Positions 1 to 7,710 are shown, counted from the first letter of the stretch. The stretch is 23,923 bases of DNA from Acidilobaceae archaeon (GCA_027081695.1 JALWJI010000023.1:1-23923), one strand, 5' to 3'. Program-made: numbers and translations. Notes: generated from the sequence alone by a model not told the origin.

Positions 1-346
1 ACGAATCATAGATCTTGCTACACTGATTGTGTTTTTCACAGCTCGCTCGGATAAAGAGCTTAATAATTTCGTGTGCTTCTTCTACACTTAACCCCTTGAC
101 GTTGACCAAGTACCTAGAAATCACATATAGTATAAGCCTGGCTCTCCCATCTGGAACACCACTCTCTATTATTTGCTCAATCCACGTATAGCGGGCTCTC
201 CTCCCAGGTACTGCTATTTTCTCCTCACATTCGTTTCTATCAGGACACATACTCGATAGAAAAGTCTCAAGAGCCTCCCTACACTCCTCATAGTTCCGCT
301 CGCATATATGTACAACTTTTGACCACAGTCTATTACGTTCATTCAT
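1..346 (-). CDS. PriX-like noncatalytic DNA primase subunit (5' part, cut by window edge)
   Basis: An open frame runs from ATG at 346 off the left edge, about 115 codons with no stop. I translated it by hand. The visible protein is a helical, Cys-containing sequence. A central stretch resembles 'WIEQIIESGVPDGRARLILY', followed by an 'SRYLVNVKGLS' segment and a C-rich 'CEKHNQCSKIY' stretch. This pattern recalls the PriX noncatalytic primase subunit, which joins PriS and PriL in Sulfolobus and resembles the C-terminal domain of PriL. The PriX name rests on remembered motif similarity, not on a search. The gene diverges from the tRNA-Gln gene, and the gap holds a symmetrical TATA-like element. 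A 'catttaatc' element lies about 20 nt before the ATG, so the message may be nearly leaderless. It could instead be a PriL-C-like domain of another replication or plasmid protein. Confidence 0.55.
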   Translation of the reverse strand, partial: MNERNRLWSKVVHICERNYEECREALETFLSSMCPDRNECEEKIAVPGRRARYTWIEQIIESGVPDGRARLILYVISRYLVNVKGLSVEEAHEIIKLFIRASCEKHNQCSKIYDS

Positions 347-400
347 AGACTACAGCACCGTGATTAAATGTGTGAACACGATGGTTAATAGGAGGAATCC

Positions 401-408
401 TTATATAA
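401..408 (+). promoter_or_regulatory. TATA box for tRNA-Gln
   Basis: A 'ttatataa' element is preceded by a purine-rich BRE-like stretch. Its centre is about 46 nt upstream of the first tRNA base, which fits archaeal transcription starting near 430 with a leader of roughly 20 nt removed by RNase P. The element is symmetrical, so it could also serve the divergent gene on the minus strand. Confidence 0.5.
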
Positions 409-450
409 CACTCTTCGAAAAGAGAAGATAAAGGGAAAGTAGAGCGGCGG

Positions 451-523
451 AGCCGGGTCGTCTAGCGGCCCAGGATGCGGGGCTTTGGCCCCCGTGACCG
501 GGGTTCGAATCCCCGCCCGGCTA
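451..523 (+). tRNA. tRNA-Gln (anticodon TTG)
   Basis: This is a complete intronless cloverleaf of 73 nt. The acceptor stem is AGCCGGG paired with CCCGGCT. The anticodon stem is CGGGG/CCCCG around the loop CTTTGGC, which places TTG at positions 34-36. The T arm is CGGGG-TTCGAAT-CCCCG. The discriminator base is A at 523 and a CCA follows in the DNA at 524-526, so the tail is encoded. All stems are G-C rich, as expected in a hyperthermophile. A pyrimidine-rich stretch just after the CCA (527-539) probably ends transcription. Confidence 0.96.
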
Positions 524-526
524 CCA

Positions 527-539
527 TTTCTCCTTTGTT
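527..539 (+). terminator. T-rich tract after tRNA-Gln
   Basis: The run 'tttctcctttgtt' directly follows the encoded CCA. Archaeal RNA polymerase terminates on T-rich stretches without needing a hairpin. The remaining bases to 665 show no gene or structure I can support. Confidence 0.35.
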
Positions 540-665
540 AAGTGATTCTGGTCATCTGGATTTGTGGCTAGGATTATAGAGGTTAGACATAGATTATTGT
601 TTGTTTCTTAGGAGAATCATTTGAAGAATAGAAAGTATGGGTATTAGTGTTGGGTAGTGGAGATA

Positions 666-1613
666 CTATAATGCGTCGAATATCTTTTTGCCTCGGTCTT
701 TTCCTGGAGCGAAGCTTTCCTCTAGAGTCTCTATTAGTTTCCACGTGTTTTCTATGTATTCTTCTATTTTCTTGATTTCTTCGGGCTTGTCCAGGAGATG
801 CCTGTATCGTCCTTGGAGCTTTAGGTATTCTATAATTGGTTTCCGTTTTGATGGATCCTTGTATCGTTTTGCTATTGGGCTTAGCTTGAATTCTCCGTTT
901 ATGTATTCGTAGAGAGGGAAGAGTCCCGTCTCGACTGCTAGTTGTGCTACTTTTGCTGTGAGGGCCGGGTCGAATCTCCAGCCTACAGGGCAGGGTGCTA
1001 GTAGGTGAATGTAGCGGAATCCTTTTATCTTGGAGGCTCTTTGGAGTTTTTCTATAAAGTCTGTTGGGTAGCCAACGCTGGCTGTTGCAACGTATTTTAC
1101 TCCGTGGCTTATTAGGATCATGGGTATGTTTTTCTTATGCTCTTTCTTTCCTTTCCAGGTAGTTGTTGTCCAGGCTCCGTATGGGGTCAGACTACTTCTC
1201 TGTATACCGGTGTTCATGTATGCTTCGTTGTCTACACAGATATAGATGATGTCTTCGTCTCTTTCTGCTGCTCCACTGAGGGCCTGGAATCCTATGTCTC
1301 CTGTTCCACCATCTCCGGCCCATACGACTACGTGGACATCATCCTTACCCATAGCTTCGAAGGCCGCTTTCATTCCTGTGGCGGCACTTGCCGCCGCAGC
1401 GAATACTATGTTGAGTATGGGCGCGTTTATTCCAGAGTATGGTGAGATGCCTTGTATAACGCTGCTACATCCAGCTGGTATAACTAGTACTACGTTGTCT
1501 CCGAGAGCCATTTTTACATATCTTAGGCCCATGGTCTCTGGACAGCCTGGGCACGCAGCGTTTCCAGGCATAATGTATTTCTTGTCCGGTAGTTTTCTAA
1601 GGTTTATAACCAT
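666..1613 (-). CDS. porB: Pyruvate/2-oxoacid:ferredoxin oxidoreductase, beta subunit
   Basis: This is the thiamine-diphosphate-binding beta subunit, 315 aa. The complex oxidatively decarboxylates pyruvate (or a related 2-oxoacid) to acetyl-CoA plus CO2 and reduces ferredoxin in the cytoplasm. The TPP motif runs from G100-D101-G102 to N129, with the helical segment 'GDGGTGDIGFQALSG' between. Cysteines C21, C24, C49 and C208 match the four ligands of the proximal [4Fe-4S] cluster in this family. The length is normal for a free-standing archaeal PorB. The ATG at 1613 lies inside the end of porA (10 bp overlap) and is preceded by a GGTGG Shine-Dalgarno sequence, indicating translational coupling. 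It is the last gene of the por operon. Substrate preference (pyruvate versus other 2-oxoacids) cannot be settled from sequence by eye, but the gamma-delta-alpha-beta set is typical of pyruvate enzymes. Confidence 0.92.
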   Translation of the reverse strand: MVINLRKLPDKKYIMPGNAACPGCPETMGLRYVKMALGDNVVLVIPAGCSSVIQGISPYSGINAPILNIVFAAAASAATGMKAAFEAMGKDDVHVVVWAGDGGTGDIGFQALSGAAERDEDIIYICVDNEAYMNTGIQRSSLTPYGAWTTTTWKGKKEHKKNIPMILISHGVKYVATASVGYPTDFIEKLQRASKIKGFRYIHLLAPCPVGWRFDPALTAKVAQLAVETGLFPLYEYINGEFKLSPIAKRYKDPSKRKPIIEYLKLQGRYRHLLDKPEEIKKIEEYIENTWKLIETLEESFAPGKDRGKKIFDAL

Positions 1614-2827
1614 CTCTTAGCCACCTCCATCATCTTTTCTCTACTGCTATAATCTTTGGGTAGGAGCCATAGTTGTGGTTCGAAGAAAAAGCCGTTTTCC
1701 TCTATCTTATGGATTATCGAGGTAATGGTCTCCTTGAATGTTTCTGCTCCAACATCGACTCCTGCTAGACCAGCTATTACTCCTACAAGGCTTGTTTTGC
1801 CTCCATTACTATATAGTGTCCCAGCGACATCACTGTATAGTGGTCCGTAGCCTCCCATCGATATTGCTCTATCAAAGACTATGATTCCCTTGGCACGAGA
1901 GCCCAGCTCTTCTAGCTCCTCCTTTGGCCACGGCCTAATGTATCGTATCCTTGCTACGCCTACCTTGTATCCGTTCTCTCTTAGCATATCTGAGGCGACT
2001 TTTGCGTCTCCACTCCAGCTTCCCGTTATAACAATGATATAGTCTGCGTCATCGCAATTATGGCATTCTATGAGTCCCCCATAGCTTCTTCCGAAGACTT
2101 CACCATACTCTTTGTCAATCTCCTTTATGACTGTCTTAGCTGCCTCCATGGCCTCGTGCATGCTATATCTCATAAGGAAGTGAACCTCGTCGGGAGCGAT
2201 ATTACCCATTACATAGTTTGATTCGGGACTAATCACGTATGGCTGTCTCCTCGGAGGCAACCACTCGTCAACTAGTTCCTGTTCGGGGACGTCTACTGGA
2301 GCCCGAGTATGTGAAAGGATGAAGCCGTCAAGACCTACCATTACAGGTAGATATACTCTTGGATCCTCGCTTAGCTTGAAGGCCTGTAACGTCATATCTA
2401 GAACTTCTTGGTTTTCTTGTGCTATCCCTATGATCCAGCCCGTATCTCTTTGGTCGAAGATGTCTTGGTGGTCTACATGTATGTTCCAAGGTGGGCCAAT
2501 AGCTCTCGTGACGACTGCCATAACGAGCGGTATCCTCGAGCCTGCAGCCCACCATACTACTTCATGCATGTAGAGTAGTCCATGGCTACTTGTAGCAGTA
2601 AAAGCTCGTGCCCCAGCACTAGCTGCCCCGAATACAGTGGCTAAAGCGGAATGCTCGCTCTCGACCCTAACCATTTTAGCGTCGAGCTCGCCGTTCTCCA
2701 CCATAGCAGAGAGCTTCTCAACTATCGTCGTCTGGGGAGTTATGGGATATGCAGATATTACCTTCACACGAGCGAGCCGAACAGCGTGAGCCACCGCATA
2801 ATTCCCTGTCAAACTCATCAACGGCAT
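1604..2827 (-). CDS. porA: Pyruvate/2-oxoacid:ferredoxin oxidoreductase, alpha subunit
   Basis: A 407-aa alpha subunit of the heterotetrameric oxidoreductase. Near the N-terminus is the hallmark 'YPITPQT' (residues 27-33), followed by 'RVESEHSAL' (54-62), whose Glu lies at the TPP aminopyrimidine in this family. The middle 'ATSSHGLLYMHEVVWWAAGSR' region (about 77-98) and the C-terminal domain 'VGVARIRYIRPWPKEELEEL' are also typical. The alpha subunit supplies the second half of the TPP site and the 2-oxoacid pocket. A GAGGTGTGA Shine-Dalgarno just before the ATG supports this start. The gene begins 4 bp after the porD stop codon and overlaps porB by 10 bp, so all three are surely co-translated. 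I see no truncation or frameshift. Confidence 0.93.
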   Translation of the reverse strand: MPLMSLTGNYAVAHAVRLARVKVISAYPITPQTTIVEKLSAMVENGELDAKMVRVESEHSALATVFGAASAGARAFTATSSHGLLYMHEVVWWAAGSRIPLVMAVVTRAIGPPWNIHVDHQDIFDQRDTGWIIGIAQENQEVLDMTLQAFKLSEDPRVYLPVMVGLDGFILSHTRAPVDVPEQELVDEWLPPRRQPYVISPESNYVMGNIAPDEVHFLMRYSMHEAMEAAKTVIKEIDKEYGEVFGRSYGGLIECHNCDDADYIIVITGSWSGDAKVASDMLRENGYKVGVARIRYIRPWPKEELEELGSRAKGIIVFDRAISMGGYGPLYSDVAGTLYSNGGKTSLVGVIAGLAGVDVGAETFKETITSIIHKIEENGFFFEPQLWLLPKDYSSREKMMEVAKRWL

Positions 2828-2831
2828 ATTA

Positions 2832-3119
2832 TCACACCTCTGAAACCATATCTATAGCCTCAAACGGGCAAACAGCTGCGCAAACACCACATCCCTTACA
2901 GTAGTCATAGTCTATCGCTACCTTTCCATTACTCGTCTTCAATATCGTGTTTTCCGGACAATACAGCCAGCATAACATACAGCCTGTACACTTATCTTCG
3001 TAAACCACTGGCTTGCTTGTCCTCCATGAACCTGTTTTTCCCACTGACCCTGGAGCCGGCCTGCTCAGAGGCGCTATGAAAAAAGTCTCCGGGGCCTGAA
3101 GTATAGGGCCCTTACCCAT
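2832..3119 (-). CDS. porD: Pyruvate/2-oxoacid:ferredoxin oxidoreductase, delta (ferredoxin-like) subunit
   Basis: A 95-aa two-cluster ferredoxin subunit that passes electrons from the TPP site to external ferredoxin. Two classical CxxCxxCxxxC motifs are complete: C44, C47, C50, C54 and then C74, C77, C80, with C84 beside a Pro for the second cluster. The N-terminal 40 residues, which contain a 'SWRTSKPVV' segment, match the tail by which PorD subunits dock on the complex. The ATG at 3119 has a strong upstream GGAGGGTGA. The gene sits between porG (72 bp gap) and porA (4 bp gap). Confidence 0.93.
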   Translation of the reverse strand: MGKGPILQAPETFFIAPLSRPAPGSVGKTGSWRTSKPVVYEDKCTGCMLCWLYCPENTILKTSNGKVAIDYDYCKGCGVCAAVCPFEAIDMVSEV

Positions 3120-3191
3120 ATTCTTTCACCCTCCAACACTTAACCATCCAAGCATAACACAATAATTCTAGAAAATAAGATGGAGCAAGTC

Positions 3192-3737
3192 CTAGCATTC
3201 TATCGTCTCCACATATGCTCTTCGGGCAGCTTCCGCGTTGGCTTCACCTAGTTTACCGCTAAAGTTCCTCTTTATTGCCTCGACTATGGAGTCTAGACTA
3301 ACTATTTCAGAGGCTTTTACTAATGCTCCAAGCATAGTGGTGTTTACAACTGGCCACCCACTGATTACAAGATTCAAATCTTTGGCGATCTTTGTTGCGT
3401 TAACACAGTACGTTTTTACGTCAACATCTATCGGCTTCTCCTTTGAATTAGCTACTAATATTCCATCATTCTTTAACCCTTCTACAACATTTACTAGCTC
3501 GAAGATCTTTGGGTCTAAAACAACGACAATATCTGGATTCGTAATCTGGCTATGAACTTGTATAGGCTTGTCGCTTATTCTTGCGAATGCTACTACGGGG
3601 GCTCCTCTTCTTTCTGCGCCGAAGTGAGGAAATGCCTGTGCATATTTCCCCTCTAGGATAGCGGCGTCTACTAGGAGATTCGCCGCTGTAACAGCTCCTT
3701 GTCCTCCTCTACCATGGAATCTTATCTCAATCATCAA
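3192..3737 (-). CDS. porG: Pyruvate/2-oxoacid:ferredoxin oxidoreductase, gamma subunit
   Basis: A 181-aa gamma subunit and first gene of the por operon. The N-terminal '[17 protein letters not shown]' (residues 6-22) is the family signature. It is followed by '[21 protein letters not shown]' and a Rossmann-like 'PDIVVVLDP' strand-turn. The subunit stabilises the complex and is thought to help CoA binding. Two tandem ATG codons open the frame (3737 and 3734); either could be used. Upstream on the minus strand are TATA-like elements near 3779-3797, so the operon promoter lies in the 171-bp gap shared with the divergent Nudix gene. The 72 bp between porG and porD show no structure I would call a terminator. 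Confidence 0.92.
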
Positions 3738-3908
3738 GAGGAAACATCTCCCTCCACTTGTTAATGGTAGAGGCCTAGATTTTAAAACTGTATATAAGTA
3801 TCAATGACAATATACTGTTCATCGACATATATGTTTCGGAGAACCATACAAGCATTGTATCCAGAATAATACAGGAACAATCAACTCATGTAAAAGGGTG
3901 TAGCAATA
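3738..3908. promoter_or_regulatory. Divergent promoter region, por operon / Nudix gene
   Basis: This 171-bp gap separates divergent transcription units. On the minus strand, 'cttatataca' (3797-3788) and 'gttttaaaat' (3787-3778) are candidate TATA boxes for porG, and a GGAGGGA lies about 14 nt before its ATG. On the plus strand, GGGTG lies 8 nt before the Nudix ATG at 3909, but I see no single clear TATA box for that side. Confidence 0.4.
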
Positions 3909-4388
3909 ATGAACAGTAGACCATCCGAGCCAAGAGTAGGAGTCGGAGCACTAGTAATAGAGTCTGGAAAGATACTTCTTGTAAAGAGGAAATATCCTCC
4001 TTCACGAGGAAAATGGAGTATTCCCGGGGGACATGTCGAGCTCGGAGAAAGCATCCTTGACACAGCGAGGAGAGAGCTAAAAGAAGAAACAGGAGTAGAG
4101 GCTATACCTCTTGGAGTGGTAAACGTAGACGACTACATAGCATACGACGAAAGAGGAATACGCTATCACTACGTCTTGATAACTATACTTCTCAAACCAC
4201 TCACACATGACGTCAAGCCAGGTAGCGACGCTCTTGACGCCGGATTCTTTACGCTAGAGGAAGCGGAGAGCCTAGACCTAACTGTATCCACGAGGGGACT
4301 ACTAAAGAAACTCAGAGAAAGAGTAGTAGATCCAGAGAATAAGATACTAAAGGTCAATACATATAAAGTTGAATGTTCGGAGAATTGA
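3909..4388 (+). CDS. Nudix hydrolase (NUDIX domain pyrophosphatase)
   Basis: A 159-aa protein with a perfect Nudix box, Gx5Ex7REUxEExGU, from G41 to V63: E47, R55-E56, E59-E60, G62. Nudix enzymes use this Mg-binding helix to cleave nucleoside diphosphates linked to another moiety (NTPs, ADP-ribose, NAD and similar). The substrate cannot be told here. There is no obvious ADP-ribose-specific array, and the mutT/YSA1-like 'KWSIPGGHVELGES' is generic. The ATG follows a GGGTG Shine-Dalgarno with 8 nt spacing. The next gene starts 10 nt after its stop codon, so the two are probably co-transcribed. The last 30 residues are charged and do not look like a known extra domain. Confidence 0.88.
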   Translation: MNSRPSEPRVGVGALVIESGKILLVKRKYPPSRGKWSIPGGHVELGESILDTARRELKEETGVEAIPLGVVNVDDYIAYDERGIRYHYVLITILLKPLTHDVKPGSDALDAGFFTLEEAESLDLTVSTRGLLKKLRERVVDPENKILKVNTYKVECSEN

Positions 4389-4398
4389 GGCGATAATA

Positions 4399-5076
4399 AT
4401 GGATACAGGAAATGACTATAGATTTATCATGGCGGAGTATGCTGTATCTAGACTAAAGCAGAGAGTAAGGCAATGGGGGATGCCGTGGCCTCTAAACAAG
4501 TCAAAAGCTCTCGAGATAATAGAATCACTGGAAAGAGACGTAAAGAAGATAAGATATAGTTATCTCCCTCCAGAACTCCTCCTAAAATCAGAAACACTAA
4601 AAGAACTAACTTCTAAGAGCAAGGAGCTAGCAACACTAGTCCTCCCAAAACAACAGGTAAGAATGGAGCAAAAACACCGACTCGCACTATCCGAGATAAA
4701 ATGGGCTTTATCAATCCTCATCGGCCTCCCCAACAGGATAAAATTAGGGCAATCAAATCATCCGGTTTATGCAGTAGACGTCGTAGGAGTAGAAGTCACA
4801 AGAATAACTCCACTAGAAGGAACAGATAACCTGAAAGTCACAAGGGCCTCTACAGGAACCATTGTATTCACAATAGTAACAAACATACAAGACATAAAAC
4901 CCGGAGAAGTAAGGGCTGCAGCTCTGCTTCCACCCGTGGAATTCCACGGAGTTATAAGCGAAGCCATGTATTCGAGCGATCCTCTACCAAGAGAACTGAT
5001 AGGAAAAAGAGTTCCGAGAAAATATCTAAGCGGAGAGTTATCCGGTAAAATACTATCTATCCTCGGGAAGAGATAA
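4399..5076 (+). CDS. tRNA-binding OB-fold (EMAP-II/Trbp111-like) domain protein
   Basis: About 225 aa from the chosen ATG at 4399. An upstream in-frame ATG at 4369 would overlap the Nudix gene by 20 bp, but a GAGG at 4387-4390 sits 8 nt before 4399. The N-terminal half (residues 1-120) is helical and charged, with no family I recognise. The C-terminal part (about 122-200) resembles the OB-fold tRNA-binding domain seen beside MetRS and in the PheRS beta N-terminus: 'VVGVEVTRITPLEGTDNLKV', then 'VTNIQDIKPGEVRAAALLPP', then 'FHGVISEAMYSS', equivalent to the usual 'xxGxxSxGMLCS' end. The likely role is binding structured tRNA, possibly assisting a synthetase or a modification enzyme. The end of the gene overlaps the end of the convergent lyase gene by 24 bp. 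Confidence 0.68.
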   Translation: MDTGNDYRFIMAEYAVSRLKQRVRQWGMPWPLNKSKALEIIESLERDVKKIRYSYLPPELLLKSETLKELTSKSKELATLVLPKQQVRMEQKHRLALSEIKWALSILIGLPNRIKLGQSNHPVYAVDVVGVEVTRITPLEGTDNLKVTRASTGTIVFTIVTNIQDIKPGEVRAAALLPPVEFHGVISEAMYSSDPLPRELIGKRVPRKYLSGELSGKILSILGKR

Positions 5077-6471
5077 TGGTAGAATAAGACTCCTCCTAAC
5101 CTCGGCTAGTTTCTCTGAGATCTTCTCTTTAATTCCGATAAATGGACCTTTCTCCCCTCTCTCTAAGAAATCCACAACTACTTCAAGGATAGCCAGCATT
5201 CCCGCAAGGGATTCGACTATTTCTTCGAGTCTCTTAGCCGAGTTAGGACTCATGGGAACTATGTCTTCTTGTAATCCACTGGTTACACTATTCTGTATAG
5301 AGAACGGAGTAGCAAGACTCCTTATTTTTGAAGCAAGTGATGCTGTCGTATATTGGAGAATCATTAGGCCAACACTGCTATTTTCACCACTAAGGAAATC
5401 TGCTATACGGTTTAACTCTTTTCTCATAATCTGTGCTGTAAATCTATCTATTAAATTAGCCATATGGGCTCCAGCAAGTGCTGCTATATCGCATGCCGTT
5501 CCTGCTCTTATAGAATGGAAATTGCATGAATGATAGACTCGATTGTTTATAACAATAGGATTCTCAGTAGCTCCACATAGTTCCCTATTAAGTAACTCGC
5601 CCGAGTAATCCATTAGGTTCTTGACGGTGCCTAGTATCTGCGGGACACATCTAATGCTATAAGGTGCTTGAAGAAGATAATCCCTGTGTTGCTTTGATAC
5701 ATTATAGAGTTTCTCCGCTATCCCCTTTCCATCTTCGCAATGTTTCAATGATAGAACTTCCGGATAGAAGTGCTCTGGGTTTACAGATATTAATGAAACT
5801 GCACTGGTGACTGTATCAAGTAGTAATTCATAGATTCTTTCCAGTGAGTGTAAGGCTAGCATACAATATGAGGCGCTGAAAGCAGTATTATTTATCAGTG
5901 CTAGAGCCTCACCCGGTTCTAGATCTAACCTTGGTAGCCCTAGATCTTTCAATATTTTGCTACAGGGGATCCTCTTATTATCCATGAGCGCTTCTCCTTT
6001 ACCGTAGAATATGCATCTGAAGGCCTCGGCAGAAGGTGCAAGATCACCGCTAGCCCCTACACTCCCAGAAATGTGAACCACAGGAATAATATCACGCTCC
6101 AAGGCTTCTGCTATTCTTTGTACAACTACGCTTCTTACAGGAGCAGGCCCCTTAGAAAGTTGAACAAGCCTAGTAGCATAGAAAGCACGGACAAGCTCCC
6201 TACTAGCAATATATGGGCCTACACCCGCTGCATGTTCTTCGAGCACTATCTCTTCCCAGTTACTAGGGCATCCACTCGACTTAGAGTAGAGTTCACCAAG
6301 ACCTGTACAGTATCCATAGACCCTGCGCTTATTAGCCTCCTCCAGATACGTTCTACGCGACTTCTCAAATCTCACGAGAAGAGGTTCACTTATCTTTAAA
6401 CTCTTCTTTGATAAAGCTATATCCACCACGTCACTACGTGATAGACCGCACTCAGCAAGCAGTAATCGCAT
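5053..6471 (-). CDS. Histidine ammonia-lyase-like MIO aromatic amino acid lyase
   Basis: A 472-aa member of the HAL/PAL/TAL family, which eliminates ammonia from an aromatic amino acid using an MIO cofactor formed from an internal Ala-Ser-Gly. Here that triad is A140-S141-G142 in 'GSVGASGDLAP'. Compared with bacterial HAL, the whole active site seems present: Y52 in 'VYGYCTGLGEL', H80 in 'EEHAAGVG', N194, Q268, Y271 and R274 in 'LLQAPYSIRC', F318 in 'NFHS', and E402 in 'QEDIVPM'. A His at position 80 favours histidine (or tyrosine) over phenylalanine. The protein is slightly shorter than usual HutH (about 500 aa). It lies 60 bp downstream of dcd, with a GGGGAGGATGA Shine-Dalgarno before the ATG. 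No hutU, hutI or hutG lies nearby, so a histidine-degradation role is uncertain. A deaminating, mutase or unknown biosynthetic role is possible. Confidence 0.87.
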   Translation of the reverse strand: MRLLLAECGLSRSDVVDIALSKKSLKISEPLLVRFEKSRRTYLEEANKRRVYGYCTGLGELYSKSSGCPSNWEEIVLEEHAAGVGPYIASRELVRAFYATRLVQLSKGPAPVRSVVVQRIAEALERDIIPVVHISGSVGASGDLAPSAEAFRCIFYGKGEALMDNKRIPCSKILKDLGLPRLDLEPGEALALINNTAFSASYCMLALHSLERIYELLLDTVTSAVSLISVNPEHFYPEVLSLKHCEDGKGIAEKLYNVSKQHRDYLLQAPYSIRCVPQILGTVKNLMDYSGELLNRELCGATENPIVINNRVYHSCNFHSIRAGTACDIAALAGAHMANLIDRFTAQIMRKELNRIADFLSGENSSVGLMILQYTTASLASKIRSLATPFSIQNSVTSGLQEDIVPMSPNSAKRLEEIVESLAGMLAILEVVVDFLERGEKGPFIGIKEKISEKLAEVRRSLILPLSLPEDR

Positions 6472-6531
6472 ACTCTATCATCCTCCCCAGGCTATCTACT
6501 AGAATGAGGTAAGATGCGAGACTCCACTCTA

Positions 6532-7068
6532 TCATCCTGGCCTAACAAAGAACTTAGGTAGCCTGACGCCTCGTTGTCCTTTATAGGTTCCGCTGTAAGG
6601 TGAAGCCGGAATACCCATCTTGACCAATACAAGGTGTAGGAACCTCTCGCCTGGATAAAGTTTTACTGGAAACTGCGAGCCTATAACTTCTATTGTGAGC
6701 TCTCCTTCGAATCCTGCATCGACAACTGTTGCAGGAACGTATATGCCGGTACGAGCCCATGTGCTTCTGAGGTTTACTAATCCTGCTATATAAGAGGGTA
6801 GTCTAATGTATTCTAGTGTATGTAAGAGGACATGAGTTCGTGGAGGAATTATTATTTCGTCGGCTTCACGACAGTCGTAGTAATCGCTTGGATCTCCTGG
6901 ATTACGCGGGTCAAGTATCTTATCAGTATCCTTCATTATACAGTATGAGGAGCCGAGCCTTAGGTCGAGTCCGTTTTCACGTATTATTTCCTCGTCTAAT
7001 GGTTCGATGCCGAGTTCTCCGGCTCGAAGTAGGATTCTTATCTCGTTATCGCTTAGGATCAAGATCAT
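6532..7068 (-). CDS. dcd: dCTP deaminase
   Basis: A 178-aa trimeric dUTPase-fold enzyme that deaminates dCTP to dUTP; some archaeal members also hydrolyse dUTP to dUMP. Family motifs in order are 'MILILSDNEI' at the N-terminus, 'NGLDLRLGSSY' (32-42), 'LVNLRSTWARTGIYV' (97-111, with the R101-S102 phosphate-binding pair) and 'VVDAGFEGELTIEV' (115-128, with E127 the probable catalytic Glu). The C-terminal 'YSGTYKGQRGV' matches the flexible lid. It is transcribed divergently from the ATPase K gene and probably with the lyase gene downstream. The ATG at 7068 fits the family N-terminus and I see no good Shine-Dalgarno, so a leaderless mRNA is possible. Whether it is bifunctional (DCD-DUT) cannot be told by eye. 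Confidence 0.92.
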   Translation of the reverse strand: MILILSDNEIRILLRAGELGIEPLDEEIIRENGLDLRLGSSYCIMKDTDKILDPRNPGDPSDYYDCREADEIIIPPRTHVLLHTLEYIRLPSYIAGLVNLRSTWARTGIYVPATVVDAGFEGELTIEVIGSQFPVKLYPGERFLHLVLVKMGIPASPYSGTYKGQRGVRLPKFFVRPG

Positions 7069-7136
7069 GCACCGATACTAGCATTAGACATTGTCGGAAT
7101 AAGAAGTCTTCTATTAATGCGTCTAAAGAGGATAAC

Positions 7137-7146
7137 TATTTTAAAC
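7137..7146 (+). promoter_or_regulatory. TATA box for ATPase subunit K
   Basis: 'tattttaaac' is centred about 40 nt upstream of the ATG at 7182. A start about 26 nt downstream would give a leader of about 14 nt that still contains the GGTGA Shine-Dalgarno at 7170-7174. Confidence 0.45.
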
Positions 7147-7181
7147 AGTTCAAGGCGTCAATAGGAGACGGTGATAAATAG

Positions 7182-7532
7182 ATGATATTCAAGGTGCTCT
7201 GGAAGGACAGAAGATTTAAGGCTCTCACGCTTCTAGCGGCAGCACTAGCCTTTGTATTCGCTTTCATGACTGTATCATACGTGGCAAGCGCACAAACAGA
7301 GACCACAACAGCCACCTCAGACATATATGCAAAAGCACTAGGTAGCGCGCTAGCTGTTGGCCTAGCAGGTATCGGAGGAGGATACGCAGTCGGTGTAGCA
7401 GGAGCAGCAGCTGTAAGCGCAGTTGCCGAGAACAGAGAAATCTCGGGTACAGTCCTACTCTACGTAGCTCTAGGAGAAGGAATTGCTATCTACGGTCTAC
7501 TAGTAGCGCTAATGATAATATTCGTCCTCTAA
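7182..7532 (+). CDS. atpK: A-type ATP synthase subunit K (proteolipid c ring)
   Basis: A 116-aa membrane proteolipid that forms the ion-translocating rotor ring of the archaeal A1Ao ATP synthase. The N-terminal 38 residues form a basic start, a long hydrophobic stretch and an 'ASAQ' end, which looks like a signal peptide, as in other crenarchaeal proteolipids. Two membrane helices follow: a Gly/Ala-rich 'GLAGIGGGYAVGVAGAAA' (about 60-77), and 'TVLLYVALGEGIAIYGLLVA' (90-109) carrying the ion-binding Glu, E99. A GGTGA Shine-Dalgarno lies 7 nt before the ATG. The gene stands alone, away from the other ATPase subunits, as is common in Crenarchaeota. Whether H+ or Na+ is used is not decided here. 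It has one hairpin, not a fused double. Confidence 0.93.
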   Translation: MIFKVLWKDRRFKALTLLAAALAFVFAFMTVSYVASAQTETTTATSDIYAKALGSALAVGLAGIGGGYAVGVAGAAAVSAVAENREISGTVLLYVALGEGIAIYGLLVALMIIFVL

Positions 7533-7561
7533 TCCAACAATACCTCAATAATATCAAAATA

Positions 7562-7587
7562 AGGCTGAGGTTTTTCTCGGAGCCTGA
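7562..7587 (+). terminator. Hairpin with T5 after atpK
   Basis: 'aggctgag' and 'ctcggagcct' can pair around a 'gttttt' loop with a 2-nt bulge. The T5 run lies 38-43 nt after the atpK stop. This is a plausible termination region. Two CTGA tetramers here also looked like box D elements, but no box C accompanies them. Confidence 0.3.
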
Positions 7588-7710
7588 ACGGTCAACGAAG
7601 ACATACATTTAGAACCCTTATAGATATCTCGTTGATACAGGCATGTTTCTTTCAAAGTACTTCTTGGGATTACTAAGCATATTTGAACCCGATAGACTCA
7701 ATAAACACTA

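Noticed and set aside
1246..1620. Plus-strand frames opposite porB, and many similar frames opposite other genes
   Set aside because: Antisense shadows of strongly conserved genes, with no start signals and low-complexity composition.
6474..6538. Direct repeat 'ctctatcatcct' at 6474 and 6527
   Set aside because: Only two 12-bp copies, one over the dcd stop codon and one over the lyase start region; probably chance from similar stop/Shine-Dalgarno sequences.
7562..7595. Two CTGA tetramers resembling D' and D boxes after atpK
   Set aside because: There is no C or C' box around them; a weak terminator hairpin explains the region better.
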